Source: an uncultured Spirochaetota bacterium (GTDB lineage Bacteria; Spirochaetota; Spirochaetia; Treponematales; Treponemataceae). Taken from it: DNA of 64,000 bases. Below the pieces are notes generated by a model that saw only the letters and a program-made list of their open reading frames with translations, had not been told where the DNA came from and made no database searches. The translations under genes and the position numbers were made by a program. The DNA is taken from contig CALXMF010000009.1 in assembly GCA_944389415.1 (NCBI GenBank), positions 1-64,000 on the forward strand. The letters are read 5' to 3'. Numbering within the stretch: position 1 is the stretch's first letter; each line of letters opens with the position of its first letter. Shown in pieces: positions 1 to 8,891 of the stretch.

Positions 1-171
1 GCGAAAGAAGCGGCAGCGAAGAAAGCTGAGCAGGAACGCATAGCCAAAGAACAGGCCGCAAAAGAGGCGGCAGCAAAGAAAGCTGAGCAGGAACGCATAG
101 CTAAAGAACAGGCCGCGAAAGAGGCGGCAGCGAAGAAAGCTGAGCAGGAACGCATAGCCAAAGAACAGAAA
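1..171 (+). repeat. Three tandem 57-bp in-frame repeats
   Basis: Units 1-57, 58-114 and 115-171 differ at only a few bases. Each encodes 19 residues. The array continues to the window edge, so the copy number is unknown and could be higher. Units are a multiple of three, so copy changes would alter protein length without breaking the frame. Confidence 0.9.
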
Positions 172-1590
172 CAGAAAGTCACTGATGCGGTTACGGCTGG
201 CCGAACAAATCTGTCAATTGGCGAAAATGACGCCGCGCTACAGAATTTTGCGGATGCCAAAAAACAGATGCCTAAAGATGAAAAACAATTTGCTTCGGAA
301 ACATATTCAGAAATATCAGCAGATTTGTATGATGCTGCTGAAGAACAGAGCTCCGCAGCTGAACAGAAAAAGCTCAAAGATGCTGCCGCTCAGTATGCTC
401 AGGATGCCGTGGCCAGTGTACCAGATTCGGCTGATGCACACTATATTCTCGGCCGTTCTGCACTTGACAGCGGAAATCTCCAGGAAGCGTCAAAAGAACT
501 TGCCGCAGCTGTAGCGGCAAATCCGAATAATTACCGATATTATTATGATTTGGGCCGGGTACAGTATGCAATGGAAAAATATGATGCTGCTCGTGCTTCT
601 TTTGCCTCATGCAGCAGAGCGAATCCTCAATTTGAAAAAGCTTTCTATAATATGGCGCTTTGTTATAGAAAACTTAATAAAAATAAGGAAGCTCTTGCAG
701 CGCTTAAACAGGCCTGTACTATTAATCCTGATTATGATAAGGCCTACCTTGAGACAGGACGTATTTTATCTGCTCAGGGAGACAAAAATGGTGCCGTTGC
801 TTCGTACTCAAAAGCTATTTCTATAAATGACCAGAATATCGCCGCTATGCGTGAGTTGGGTAATGTATATGCGGGAGCAGGAAAATATGCCGAAGCAGAG
901 GCATCGTTCCGTCAGGCTCTTGCTGTAGCGCCTATTGATCCTTTGACAAACTATAATTTATCAGCGGTTATGTTTATGCAGGGAAAGGATGCTGAAGGTG
1001 TTGCTTACGCAAAAAAAGCATATCAAGCTGATCAGAATAATGTGCAGATAGTGTATAATTATGCGTTATTGTCAGAGGCAAGCGGTGATATTGAAACTGC
1101 GATCAGTATGTATGCACAAGCGCTTGAGATAAATCCGAATCATATTAAGTCAAATATCAATCTTGGTGTTATTTTTATGAATGAGGGTGATACAGATACG
1201 GCGCTGCAGCTTTTTACTGTTGCATACAATGCAGATCCTAAAAATTTTGAGACAGCCAATAATCTTGCGAGCGCATATCAGTCGCGGCAGGAGTATGAAC
1301 CTGCATTAAAGTATTTTAAGCAGGCGCTTGAAATGCAGCCTGATAATAAAGAGGTAAAATTGAATCTTGCGCGTACATATGCTGGTGCAGGTCAGTATGA
1401 CGAGGCTGCTTCTTTGCTGACTGATATTATTACGGAGGCTCCTGATAATTATGATGCCTGTATTGAACTTGGTAAAGTGTATATTGCAAAATCAGATGAT
1501 GCTTCTGCACGTAAGTGGCTCACATATGTACAGCTGAAAGATGCTGAATACCGCAGTGATGAGATACAGGAATTGTTATCACAGCTGTAA
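1..1590 (+). CDS. TPR repeat protein with Ala/Lys/Glu-rich repeat segment (5' truncated)
   Basis: The frame is open from base 1, so the gene starts upstream of the window. The visible product is 529 residues. Its first 57 residues are three near-identical 19-residue units (AKEAAAKKAEQERIAKEQA), a charged probable coiled-coil or helical linker. From about residue 110 to the end there are about ten tetratricopeptide repeats with the usual G/Y/A/P spacing (for example NPNNYRYYYDLGRVQYAMEK). TPR arrays are protein-protein scaffolds; no catalytic motif is visible. The N-terminal signal or membrane segment, if any, lies outside the window. A UDG-like gene follows after 40 bp. The family is common in treponemes, but the partner is unknown. 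TPR identity is sure, function is not. Confidence 0.9.
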   Translation, partial: AKEAAAKKAEQERIAKEQAAKEAAAKKAEQERIAKEQAAKEAAAKKAEQERIAKEQKQKVTDAVTAGRTNLSIGENDAALQNFADAKKQMPKDEKQFASETYSEISADLYDAAEEQSSAAEQKKLKDAAAQYAQDAVASVPDSADAHYILGRSALDSGNLQEASKELAAAVAANPNNYRYYYDLGRVQYAMEKYDAARASFASCSRANPQFEKAFYNMALCYRKLNKNKEALAALKQACTINPDYDKAYLETGRILSAQGDKNGAVASYSKAISINDQNIAAMRELGNVYAGAGKYAEAEASFRQALAVAPIDPLTNYNLSAVMFMQGKDAEGVAYAKKAYQADQNNVQIVYNYALLSEASGDIETAISMYAQALEINPNHIKSNINLGVIFMNEGDTDTALQLFTVAYNADPKNFETANNLASAYQSRQEYEPALKYFKQALEMQPDNKEVKLNLARTYAGAGQYDEAASLLTDIITEAPDNYDACIELGKVYIAKSDDASARKWLTYVQLKDAEYRSDEIQELLSQL

Positions 1591-1630
1591 TAAGGATCGT
1601 TGTTGTATATTGATATAGGAGAAAAACTGT

Positions 1631-2341
1631 ATGAGTTTGGCGGAGAGACTGAATGAAATTGACCATAAAATAGATACACTGGCAAAACGTCTTGGCGGTC
1701 AGCCGGTTGTATATGATGGTGCATTTAATGCGGCCGCATATGAAAAATCTCCTGTTCGTGTGCTTGCGATTGGAAAAGAGCCGTACACGGACTGTGATGA
1801 TTATAAAACAGCTCGTAACTATGAAGAGGGGACATTCTGGAATATTTTTCAGCAGGTATGTTTTGGAGCGCTGCACAATACATATGATGTAAGAACATTG
1901 CCGGTGCCGGAAAGAAGAAATGATTATACGGAATTTGATCATTCATTTGCATGGATTAATATGCGTAAAATTTCAGCCGGCAGTGAGACAAATAGCGCCC
2001 TGTTGAAAAAACAATACCGGCAGGAAGGCTGGAACGTTATTCTGCGGGAGCAGGTGCAAATTCTGCACCCGCACATGATTATCTGCTGCGGAACGCTTGG
2101 TTCTCGCAGTGTCTGTGATGAAGTCTGGGAAGATATTCAGTTCCTGATTCCAGAGTATATAAGTAAGAGCCGCAGCGGGAGTATTGCGTATTTTTATGAT
2201 AAAACTCATATCATACTGGACTGTTATCATCCTTCGGCACGGGGTATAAATACTGTCTCTCCTCTGCCGGGCCTTTCTGCTCACGACAGTTATGTTCAAT
2301 ATATACTTGATGCACTCGCTGAGTGGCGGCGGGAAAAGTAA
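1631..2341 (+). CDS. Uracil-DNA-glycosylase-superfamily-like protein (distant)
   Basis: This encodes 236 residues and starts at an ATG with AGGAGA about ten bases upstream. I do not recognise a named family. The layout resembles the UDG superfamily: an early motif (VRVLAIGKEPY, about residues 40-50) where UDGs have the water-activating loop, a central strand followed by a glycine (HPHMIICCGTLGSR), and a late HPS segment (CYHPSARG, about residue 200) like the DNA-minor-groove motif. The usual Asp/Asn after GxxP is replaced by YTD, so catalysis on uracil is uncertain. No signal peptide is present, so it is cytoplasmic. It lies between a TPR gene and a WYL regulator with no clear operon logic. 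Alternatively it is an uncharacterised nucleic-acid binding protein. Confidence 0.5.
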   Translation: MSLAERLNEIDHKIDTLAKRLGGQPVVYDGAFNAAAYEKSPVRVLAIGKEPYTDCDDYKTARNYEEGTFWNIFQQVCFGALHNTYDVRTLPVPERRNDYTEFDHSFAWINMRKISAGSETNSALLKKQYRQEGWNVILREQVQILHPHMIICCGTLGSRSVCDEVWEDIQFLIPEYISKSRSGSIAYFYDKTHIILDCYHPSARGINTVSPLPGLSAHDSYVQYILDALAEWRREK

Positions 2342-2386
2342 CAGCTTATAAATTATTCTGCTGAAAAAAGTGTTATTTTATTGCTA

Positions 2387-2409
2387 CATCTGTCATATAA
2401 TGACAGATG
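2387..2409 (+). promoter_or_regulatory. Palindromic operator with embedded -10, upstream of WYL regulator
   Basis: A perfect inverted repeat has 10-bp arms (CATCTGTCAT / ATGACAGATG) around ATA. It contains TATAAT at 2396-2401, so a bound dimer would cover the -10. This fits autorepression of the WYL gene that starts at 2469. No good -35 is visible. The open frame extends upstream through this element, but coding there is unlikely. Confidence 0.6.
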
Positions 2410-2468
2410 TGACAGCGTATACTGTTGATATGAACAGGCAGCACGTAAACACGATTTTCGGCGGTACG

Positions 2469-3440
2469 ATGAAGCAAATAGAAAAACTCGACCGCATAAA
2501 AAAAATACATGCAAAGCTTAAAAGCGGTGCCGCAGTAAACGCGTCGATTTTATCACGTATACTTGGCGTCAGTGTTGAAACCATATACCGGGATATTAAA
2601 ACAATGCAGGATGATTTTAAAGCTGAGATTGAGTATGATCAGCGAAGCAAATCATACCGCTACATAGATCTTTCATACGAACTGCCGCTGCCGGCAGTAA
2701 TGGAAAGTGATACCGCCGCACTGTGCGCTGCGCAGCTGATGCTTGGCAGATTTTCAAATACACCATTTGCGCAGGAAGCAAATACGATTATCAATAATCT
2801 GCTGCCAGTCCATGGCTGTGAAAATTCAGCAGAAACACTGCGTAAAGTTATATCGGTTGTGCCTTCTGCACAGGCAGTGATTGATGATGAAGTATGGGCC
2901 GATGTAATGACTGCGCTGAACGAAACCCGTGTTCTTGAATTTGACTATCGAGGCAGGTGGCATACAGAAATAGAGCACCGCACAGTACATCCTTATCAAA
3001 TTGTTATTGATGACGGCATGAGTTATTTATTTGGTTATTCATTAGAACGTAAAGAGATGCGCACTTTTGCGCTGTCACGCATGAAAAATACCCATGTTAC
3101 AAACCGGCATTTTAAGCGCGGTGAAACAGAAGAATACAGTCTGCGGTATGGGTGCAGCCGTTTTGATGTTTTTTCATCTGGTGAAAAGGACTGGTACTGT
3201 ATTGAATTTTATGGTGATTCAGCGATATATGTGTCTGAACGCAAATGGGCTGATGATCAGGAAATTACCCCACTCAAGGATGGGAACGGTATTTCTATCA
3301 CGTTTACCTCTACACAATATCTGAGCGTGCTAACGTGGGTGTTATCACAAGGATACAACGCCAAGCTTATAGAGCCAAAATGGCTTGCCGATGATTGGAA
3401 GGATCATATACTTGGTATGTGTGAGTTGATTCAGGACTAG
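2469..3440 (+). CDS. HTH-WYL domain transcriptional regulator
   Basis: This encodes 323 residues from ATG 2469. The frame is open further upstream (to 2370), but that part runs through the palindrome and the -10, so the internal start MKQIEKLDR is preferred. The N-terminal 60 residues are an HTH_11/DeoR-like winged helix (NASILSRILGVSVETIYRDIKTMQ). A WYL domain follows from about residue 140 (VLEFDYRG...HPYQIVIDDGMSYLFGY), and a WCX-type C-terminal domain closes it. WYL proteins sense ligands, often nucleotides or nucleic acid, and act as repressors or activators in stress and DNA-damage control. The gene is single, with convergent neighbours. Family call strong; regulon unknown. Confidence 0.85.
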   Translation: MKQIEKLDRIKKIHAKLKSGAAVNASILSRILGVSVETIYRDIKTMQDDFKAEIEYDQRSKSYRYIDLSYELPLPAVMESDTAALCAAQLMLGRFSNTPFAQEANTIINNLLPVHGCENSAETLRKVISVVPSAQAVIDDEVWADVMTALNETRVLEFDYRGRWHTEIEHRTVHPYQIVIDDGMSYLFGYSLERKEMRTFALSRMKNTHVTNRHFKRGETEEYSLRYGCSRFDVFSSGEKDWYCIEFYGDSAIYVSERKWADDQEITPLKDGNGISITFTSTQYLSVLTWVLSQGYNAKLIEPKWLADDWKDHILGMCELIQD

Positions 3441-3747
3441 AACACGGTTTCCGTGATAAGATACACTTGAATGTATCTCTTGTCGTTCCTGCGTGTTTAA
3501 GGGTATATCTGGAGGGTACGGGGATGATTACTGAAGGCAGAAAAATCTTGATCTCATTTGAGGGCAGCGGTCTTTCAGAATCAGCAGAATGTATACAACA
3601 TACATGTTTATAATCTATCAAGTCCGCATAAAAGTATATGCTTTGATATATAAAAAAATCCAGCGATTCCCGTTCTTCAAACGCGTACCGCTGGATTTTT
3701 TTTAGCACCCTGTATCCGTCGCCGTCAGACAAACAGCGACGCTGCCA
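3441..3747. other. Gene-poor interval between convergent genes
   Basis: This holds two small hairpins near the WYL stop (CACGG/CCGTG at 3443-3455; AGATACA/TGTATCT at 3459-3478). It also has a 29-codon ORF (3524-3613) with GGAGGG seven bases upstream of ATG, and a strong bidirectional terminator (3652-3703). A minus-strand frame of 121 codons crosses it but has no recognisable content and spans the terminator. Confidence 0.6.
3652..3703. terminator. Bidirectional intrinsic terminator
   Basis: AAAAAAATCCAGCG and CGCTGGATTTTTTT form a stem with A-tract and T-tract flanks on both sides, and a smaller CGTT/AACG stem in the loop. It ends the WYL gene on plus and the p83/100 operon on minus. Confidence 0.8.
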
Positions 3748-5622
3748 TTATTTTACAGGACTTAAATCTGTAAGTTTGAGCAGCCGTATATTACCCTGAC
3801 TGTCATTTACGCACAGACTTCCTGCTTCGGTAACAGAAACAGGTGTTGACGGGTTAACTTCTATAGTTGAAGTCAGCAACAGATTTAGTTCTGTATCGTA
3901 TTTTGCGATACGCCAGCCATTCTTTTGTGCAATCACATAGAAGGCGTCATTTATTTGCAGCAGAATAGAATTTTCAGATACAGTCTCATTACTTTCGAGG
4001 ATAATTTCCATATTCTGTTTATCCAAAAGTACAAGACGAATCGCGCCGTTTCCGGTATTTTCACCTGCGATAGCGGCATATGCGGTTCCGGTGGGCAGCA
4101 ATGTTCTGCCGCGAATAACTGATACAGGAGAGGTTTTGATGACTTCACCTGTTTCTGTATTGACTTTTACCATCGCTGAAAGAAGTTTCTGCTCATCTAT
4201 CAGTTTGAGACCATAGGTTGCGTTTGTATCATCACCCTGCTGCTGTTCCAGTGCCAACAGTTTTTGCTGATCTTTTGCAATTTCAGTACGGTCACGGCGG
4301 GCTTCTTCACGTTTTTGATCCGCTGCTTCTTGTTTTTCCTGAGCGATTTGTTGTTTTTCATCAGCAGTCTGCTGTTTCTCCTGGGCAGCCTGTTCCTGTT
4401 GCTGTACAACTTCTTCCTGTTGCTGGACAGTCTGCTCCTGCTGCTGCGCATTCTGCTGAGCCTGCTGTGCATCCTGCTGAGCCTGCTGCGCATCTTGCTG
4501 AGCCTGCTGTGCATCTTGCTGAGCCTGCTGTGCATCTTGCTGAGCCTGCTGTGCATCCTGCTGAGCCTGCTGCGCATTCTGCTGAGCCTGTTCGTCGTCC
4601 GGATTTTCTTTTGCGATCTGCTGAGCATCCTGAGCGGCCTGCTGTTTTTCTTCAGCCTGCTGCTGAGCATCCTGAGCGGCCTGCTGTTTTTCTTCAGCCT
4701 GCTGCTGAGCATCCTGAGCGGCCTGTTCTGCTGCTGCGGCTTCTTTTTGTGACTGTTCAAGTTTTTTCTGTTCGTCGCGCAGTTTCTGTTCTTCCTGTTC
4801 AAGCTGTTGTTTTTCTATATCAGCCTGCTGCTGAGCTTCTGCCGCATCCTGCTGAGCTTCTTCTGCCTGACCTTCAAGCTGATCGGCTTCACGGTCTTTC
4901 ATATCTACCATATCTTTACGTGTATCTACGCCCATGTCGTCTTCATTTTCTCGCATGGAGTCGACAACGTTCTTATCGGATATGACAGAGGTATCGATAG
5001 TACCGAGTGATGTTCCTGTTGGATCAGACAATGGAATTACAATTTGTGTCTGACCGGGCCAGTCAGCGTAATTGGTGGAAAGACCGACGTTTTCTTTTGT
5101 TAGATAGGAACTGACTATCGGCTTATATTTTGATGTATAATAATCAAGATTTCCGCGATATACGGCATTATATACGGTTGTAAAAACAGCAAGTGTCTGT
5201 GCGTCACGTTCATCATATCCGTACGCGGCTTGCAGATACGCAGCGATAATATACCGGAGATTTCTGATATGGTCGACGCCTGCATTACTGCCGAGCATAA
5301 TAATGTCTGCGTCCAGACCTGTTGTGATTTGCGGATCAACAGCATGAATAACATAATAACGGTTTTGCTCTCCCGCGGTAGTAAGCTGTTCTGTTCTGCC
5401 TGCTATCTGGTTTCCCAGATTGGAACCAATTGCTTTGATTGCTTCCAGAGAATCGATAACCGCGTGCGGCCCGTTATAGTTTATAAAAACGATTGAATCT
5501 GCCGAACCGGCACTTTCCAATTCCGCCTGATCAACTTCCAGCGCCGCAGCCGTCTGCACTAGCCCTGAGATGAGCGCAGCTGTCAGTGCGAATACTCGCA
5601 GTACGCGCATAGTGCGTTTCAT
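3748..5622 (-). CDS. p83/100-type antigen, coiled-coil periplasmic protein
   Basis: This encodes 624 residues from ATG 5622, with AGGAGG eight bases upstream. There is an N-terminal signal peptide (about residues 1-28). Residues 35-225 form the conserved globular domain of the spirochaetal p83/100 family (VFINYNGPHAVIDSLEAIKAIG; later LKPxxSSYLT-like region). Residues 235-450 are a Gln/Ala/Glu-rich coiled coil with tandem repeats. A C-terminal part of about 150 residues resembles a short propeller or beta domain. Borrelia p83/100 and treponemal homologues are immunogenic envelope proteins of unknown function. It has its own promoter but lies behind the beta-propeller gene 5722-7527 and the methyltransferase in one direction. 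Family call is firm. Confidence 0.85.
   Translation of the reverse strand: MKRTMRVLRVFALTAALISGLVQTAAALEVDQAELESAGSADSIVFINYNGPHAVIDSLEAIKAIGSNLGNQIAGRTEQLTTAGEQNRYYVIHAVDPQITTGLDADIIMLGSNAGVDHIRNLRYIIAAYLQAAYGYDERDAQTLAVFTTVYNAVYRGNLDYYTSKYKPIVSSYLTKENVGLSTNYADWPGQTQIVIPLSDPTGTSLGTIDTSVISDKNVVDSMRENEDDMGVDTRKDMVDMKDREADQLEGQAEEAQQDAAEAQQQADIEKQQLEQEEQKLRDEQKKLEQSQKEAAAAEQAAQDAQQQAEEKQQAAQDAQQQAEEKQQAAQDAQQIAKENPDDEQAQQNAQQAQQDAQQAQQDAQQAQQDAQQAQQDAQQAQQDAQQAQQNAQQQEQTVQQQEEVVQQQEQAAQEKQQTADEKQQIAQEKQEAADQKREEARRDRTEIAKDQQKLLALEQQQGDDTNATYGLKLIDEQKLLSAMVKVNTETGEVIKTSPVSVIRGRTLLPTGTAYAAIAGENTGNGAIRLVLLDKQNMEIILESNETVSENSILLQINDAFYVIAQKNGWRIAKYDTELNLLLTSTIEVNPSTPVSVTEAGSLCVNDSQGNIRLLKLTDLSPVK
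4441..4592 (-). repeat. Seven 21-bp repeats encoding AQQ(D/N)AQQ
   Basis: A near-perfect 21-bp tandem array gives seven heptads of the p83/100 coiled coil. The heptad length suits a coiled-coil stalk, and in-frame copy changes would alter stalk length. A second array of about 2.5 copies of 42 bp (AAQDAQQQAEEKQQ) lies next to it, near 4625-4732. Confidence 0.8.
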
Positions 5623-5691
5623 TTTTTAACCTCCTAGAAATGGGTTGTCGAAATAGACACCCTCTGTCCATCCATGGTCAATTTTTACATA

Positions 5692-5721
5692 ATTATACCA
5701 TGTTTCGGGCGGTTGTAACAA
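5692..5721 (-). promoter_or_regulatory. Sigma-70-type promoter of p83/100 gene
   Basis: On the minus strand, TTGTTA (5721-5716) is 18 bases from TATAAT (5697-5692), which is preceded by TGG (extended -10). The leader to the ATG at 5622 is about 60 nt. This gives the antigen gene a promoter independent of the upstream operon. Confidence 0.55.
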
Positions 5722-7527
5722 TTATTGAATTTGCAAGTCTATCAGTTTTTTTAGTGTGTGTTCAGCACTTGCACGTATTTTTTCGCTGAAACTGGGATTC
5801 ATAAGAAAGAATAACTGTTCTTTTCCCTGTGTTATGAATGCGGGCTTGCCCATAAAACGACAAATTTCATATACAGCATTACACATTCTGGCGATAAGCG
5901 CCGGATTTTGCAGGACTGAAGAATTACGCATGCGGATGCCTATTGCGGCAATCATATCGCCGCGCGGATCATAGCCGGTTTGCGCTGCTGCACTGACTGC
6001 CGAAGCAAGGAGGGTTTGATCTGCTTCATTTCTGATTGCATAGGCGATATCTTTTACAAATGAATCCGTACCGAACAATGGGAATACTGCAAATAGCTGT
6101 TCGGCCTGACGCAGATTCAGGTGATATGAAGGAAACATATTTTCTCCCTCAAGTTTTGTTGCTGGCTGATAATACCGGTCTTTTAAACGATCTGCTTCCT
6201 GTCTAATATCAAGATAACAGGTAAACTCTTTTTTACCATAATCCCCTTTCTGCAGTGTTTTGGTTATCTCTGCGAGATCATACGTATTGAGAGGTATATA
6301 ATTATACGCTTGATTTTCTTTTACTTCTTCTTGTGTAAACGCAGCATATGAGCCTCGTTGTGAAACGGCTGTTTGTGCAGAGGTTGTTGATTTTGGGTAT
6401 TGCCTGATACGGTACGAACTTATTTTCCAGGATGCAGAACCTGACAGGATAAGGGTGCCCGGTTCCGTTGTAATCAGGTATTTCCATGTATCATGGGCAG
6501 GGAGGACAGCTCTCCATTCAACCTGTTTGGTATTAATGTTAATACCTGCGGCGGTAGCTCCGTCTGCTACAGTAACGATACCGGCAGTATAATCTGTAAA
6601 TTCAATTGCCTGTGCTGACGGACCAAGAGCCGGTATCTCAGCAATGGTTTCACCTGTTCCAGGATTAATAAGAACTGCCTGAGAACCGCCTGATGAAGCA
6701 GCAATCAATGTACATACGGAAGCTGTTTCAAGTACTGTACAGCTGTCAGGCTTTGTGATAACTCCAGAGCGTATCCACTGCGAATAGGCCATGCCGTCTT
6801 TAACAGAACAGCAGCCAACAGCACCATCAGAAAAGACAAGGATAACTCCTTGTTTTGTCTGTCCGGCACTGCTTACCACCCCGCTGAATGTGAGCTCTTC
6901 AAGAATAGACCCGTATGGAGAAATACGAAGCGCCGTTGACTTTCCTCTGAGCTTTTTTTCTTGTATATACAACAGAGAACCATCGGGCAGTTCGTATAGA
7001 GGGAAACCTCCAGTACGGGAGACTTGAGTACTCCATTTTAGTTTACCATTTATACCATAACAGAGGATATGTTCAGCACCCTGTACGAAAATTCTCCCGT
7101 CCCTTCCCGGCAGTGGTTCAAAAATAGCAGGTTCCGGAAGTGTCGCTGTCCATAACCAGATACCGCTTGGATTATACAGTTGCAGTTTTTTATTTTCATT
7201 AACAAGCGCATAACAAAAATCATTTATACTGTCTACTGTGATAAAAGAACCAGGTTTACCATTGAGGGGCTGCTGCCACAGTACTTTTCCATCAGATGCG
7301 CAGGCAACCAGTATTCGTCCGTCAAGCATTTGGAGAAATCCGTAACTTGTCTTTTTGGGCTGAGCAACTGTCATTCCGCTTAATACCCGTTCCCAGGACG
7401 GTTTATCAAGTTTTGTGGGTGGTGCTGCCGGTAGTGTTTTTTGTTCCGTTTCTGCTGAGAGCATTGCAAGGATACTCCAGAAAATAATGACTGATATTAG
7501 GTTTTGTCTGATACTGTGCGTTCTCAT
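5722..7527 (-). CDS. PQQ-like beta-propeller protein, exported
   Basis: This encodes 601 residues from ATG 7527, with GAGGGAG upstream. It has an N-terminal hydrophobic signal segment (IIFWSILAMLSAETEQ, about residues 14-30). Residues 45-380 contain repeated propeller blades of the PQQ/WD type (DGRILVACASDGKVLWQQPL; DGRIFVQGAEHILCYGINGKLKWST). These are typical of BamB-like or outer-envelope scaffolds. The C-terminal 200 residues are helical and unassigned. It begins 9 bp after the methyltransferase stop and is followed by the p83/100 gene. The pairing of a propeller protein with p83/100 is a treponemal arrangement. No enzyme site is seen, so quinone binding is not claimed. Confidence 0.65.
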   Translation of the reverse strand: MRTHSIRQNLISVIIFWSILAMLSAETEQKTLPAAPPTKLDKPSWERVLSGMTVAQPKKTSYGFLQMLDGRILVACASDGKVLWQQPLNGKPGSFITVDSINDFCYALVNENKKLQLYNPSGIWLWTATLPEPAIFEPLPGRDGRIFVQGAEHILCYGINGKLKWSTQVSRTGGFPLYELPDGSLLYIQEKKLRGKSTALRISPYGSILEELTFSGVVSSAGQTKQGVILVFSDGAVGCCSVKDGMAYSQWIRSGVITKPDSCTVLETASVCTLIAASSGGSQAVLINPGTGETIAEIPALGPSAQAIEFTDYTAGIVTVADGATAAGININTKQVEWRAVLPAHDTWKYLITTEPGTLILSGSASWKISSYRIRQYPKSTTSAQTAVSQRGSYAAFTQEEVKENQAYNYIPLNTYDLAEITKTLQKGDYGKKEFTCYLDIRQEADRLKDRYYQPATKLEGENMFPSYHLNLRQAEQLFAVFPLFGTDSFVKDIAYAIRNEADQTLLASAVSAAAQTGYDPRGDMIAAIGIRMRNSSVLQNPALIARMCNAVYEICRFMGKPAFITQGKEQLFFLMNPSFSEKIRASAEHTLKKLIDLQIQ

Positions 7528-7536
7528 ACTCCCTCT

Positions 7537-8805
7537 TTATGTTAAATGTAAAACGGCAAGACTTTCGATATGACTTGTCTGTGGGTAAAAATCAAGCAAT
7601 TCAAGTTTTGCCAAGGTATATCCTGCCTGCAGTAAACGGGCACAGTCTCGTGCGTGTGTCGCCGGGTCACAAGATAAAGATATAATAACGGCTGGTTTTG
7701 CTTTGCTGAGCCACTGAATGACTTCTGCTTCGATGCCGCTGCGCGGCGGGTCAATGAACACGGTATCAAATACGCCATGTTCTTTTTCGCATGTCGCAGC
7801 ATATTCTTGTACCCACTTTGCCCCAGAAACACCAAAACTGCTATGTGGAATTCCGCACATATTTTCTTCTGCATAAGCAAGTGCGTCCCGATTATGTTCT
7901 ACCATAGTTACATGGGCAAAACGATGTGCGAGAAAAGCTGAAAAAGTTCCGCATCCGCAGTACATATCCAATATATGATTACCATGCGCAAGAGAGCAGA
8001 CTTCTGTTATTGTTTGCTCAAGAAGCTCAAGATTTGACTGAAAAAAACCTCGTACATCAAATGAAATATTTTTACTGACAGCCATGCCTTCTATTTCTGT
8101 TTGCAGCTGAACCGTACATCTGTATTGAGGTTCAGCGAGGGTGCCTGAAAAGCGGCGGCGTACTTTATTAGGTATAGCTTTCCCGCGGCGCATGACAGGT
8201 TTGTTGTTGGCATCAGAATGTATTTCTTTGCCGATAACCATCTTACCGGGAATATCTGTTTGCAGCCGTCTGTCTGCGAACATACAGACACGTCCGCGAG
8301 GCCGTGCCTCTGGAGGTGTATTGTGCAGATAAGCTTGTATTTCAGGTACTGCAACAGGACAATCGTCCAACAGTATACGCTCTGTATGTGAACGAGAAAT
8401 AAGTCCCCCGTCATGAAACTGAAATCGACTGCGGTATTCCCATGCACTGCCTGATTTGCAAGTGATGTTTTTCATTTCTGCTGCGGGAAGAGTGATGCCT
8501 GCCCGGTTAAAAATATTGGCAAGTATATCTCTGCGAAGCTGTGTCTGAAAACTATCTTCTATATATTGCAGACTACAGCCGCCGCAAATACCGAACATTT
8601 TACACGGTGCTGTCCGGCGATAAGGCGATGCCTTAAGTATCTGTACGGTTTCTGCTTCTATATAGTCTTTTTTTTCTCCAGTGATTTGTATTTGTATTTG
8701 TTCACCGGGCAATGCGCCAACGACAAATACCGTTTTCCCGTTTATTTTCGCCAGACAATTGCCCCCATATATCATTTTATCTGTTATAATATTGTGTACT
8801 TTCAT
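7537..8805 (-). CDS. 23S rRNA (uracil-5-)-methyltransferase, RlmCD/RumA family
   Basis: This encodes 422 residues. An N-terminal TRAM domain covers about residues 1-60. A Cys cluster (CKMFGICGGCSLQ, about 67-79) probably holds a 4Fe-4S centre. An SAM-binding Rossmann region follows (ILDMYCGCGTFSAFLA). The catalytic cysteine lies in LSCDPATHARD near residue 380. The enzyme methylates C5 of uridines in 23S rRNA (TrmA/RumA type). It is first gene of a minus-strand operon with the propeller and p83/100 genes. No Shine-Dalgarno sequence is obvious; TAAAAT lies just before the start. Family is certain; the target uridine is not. Confidence 0.9.
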   Translation of the reverse strand: MKVHNIITDKMIYGGNCLAKINGKTVFVVGALPGEQIQIQITGEKKDYIEAETVQILKASPYRRTAPCKMFGICGGCSLQYIEDSFQTQLRRDILANIFNRAGITLPAAEMKNITCKSGSAWEYRSRFQFHDGGLISRSHTERILLDDCPVAVPEIQAYLHNTPPEARPRGRVCMFADRRLQTDIPGKMVIGKEIHSDANNKPVMRRGKAIPNKVRRRFSGTLAEPQYRCTVQLQTEIEGMAVSKNISFDVRGFFQSNLELLEQTITEVCSLAHGNHILDMYCGCGTFSAFLAHRFAHVTMVEHNRDALAYAEENMCGIPHSSFGVSGAKWVQEYAATCEKEHGVFDTVFIDPPRSGIEAEVIQWLSKAKPAVIISLSCDPATHARDCARLLQAGYTLAKLELLDFYPQTSHIESLAVLHLT

Positions 8806-8891
8806 ATGCTGTATTTTACTTAAAAACAGACAGAGTGGGCAGTACGTAACGTTTTTTTAAGAGTGTTTATTAGTATTTGGAGGATAAATAT

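Noticed and set aside
3367-3732. Minus-strand ORF of 121 codons
   Set aside because: It crosses a strong bidirectional terminator and the end of the WYL gene; no family seen.
4218-4985. Long plus-strand open frames of 255 and 162 codons
   Set aside because: They are antisense shadows of the p83/100 coiled-coil repeats, with low-complexity translation.
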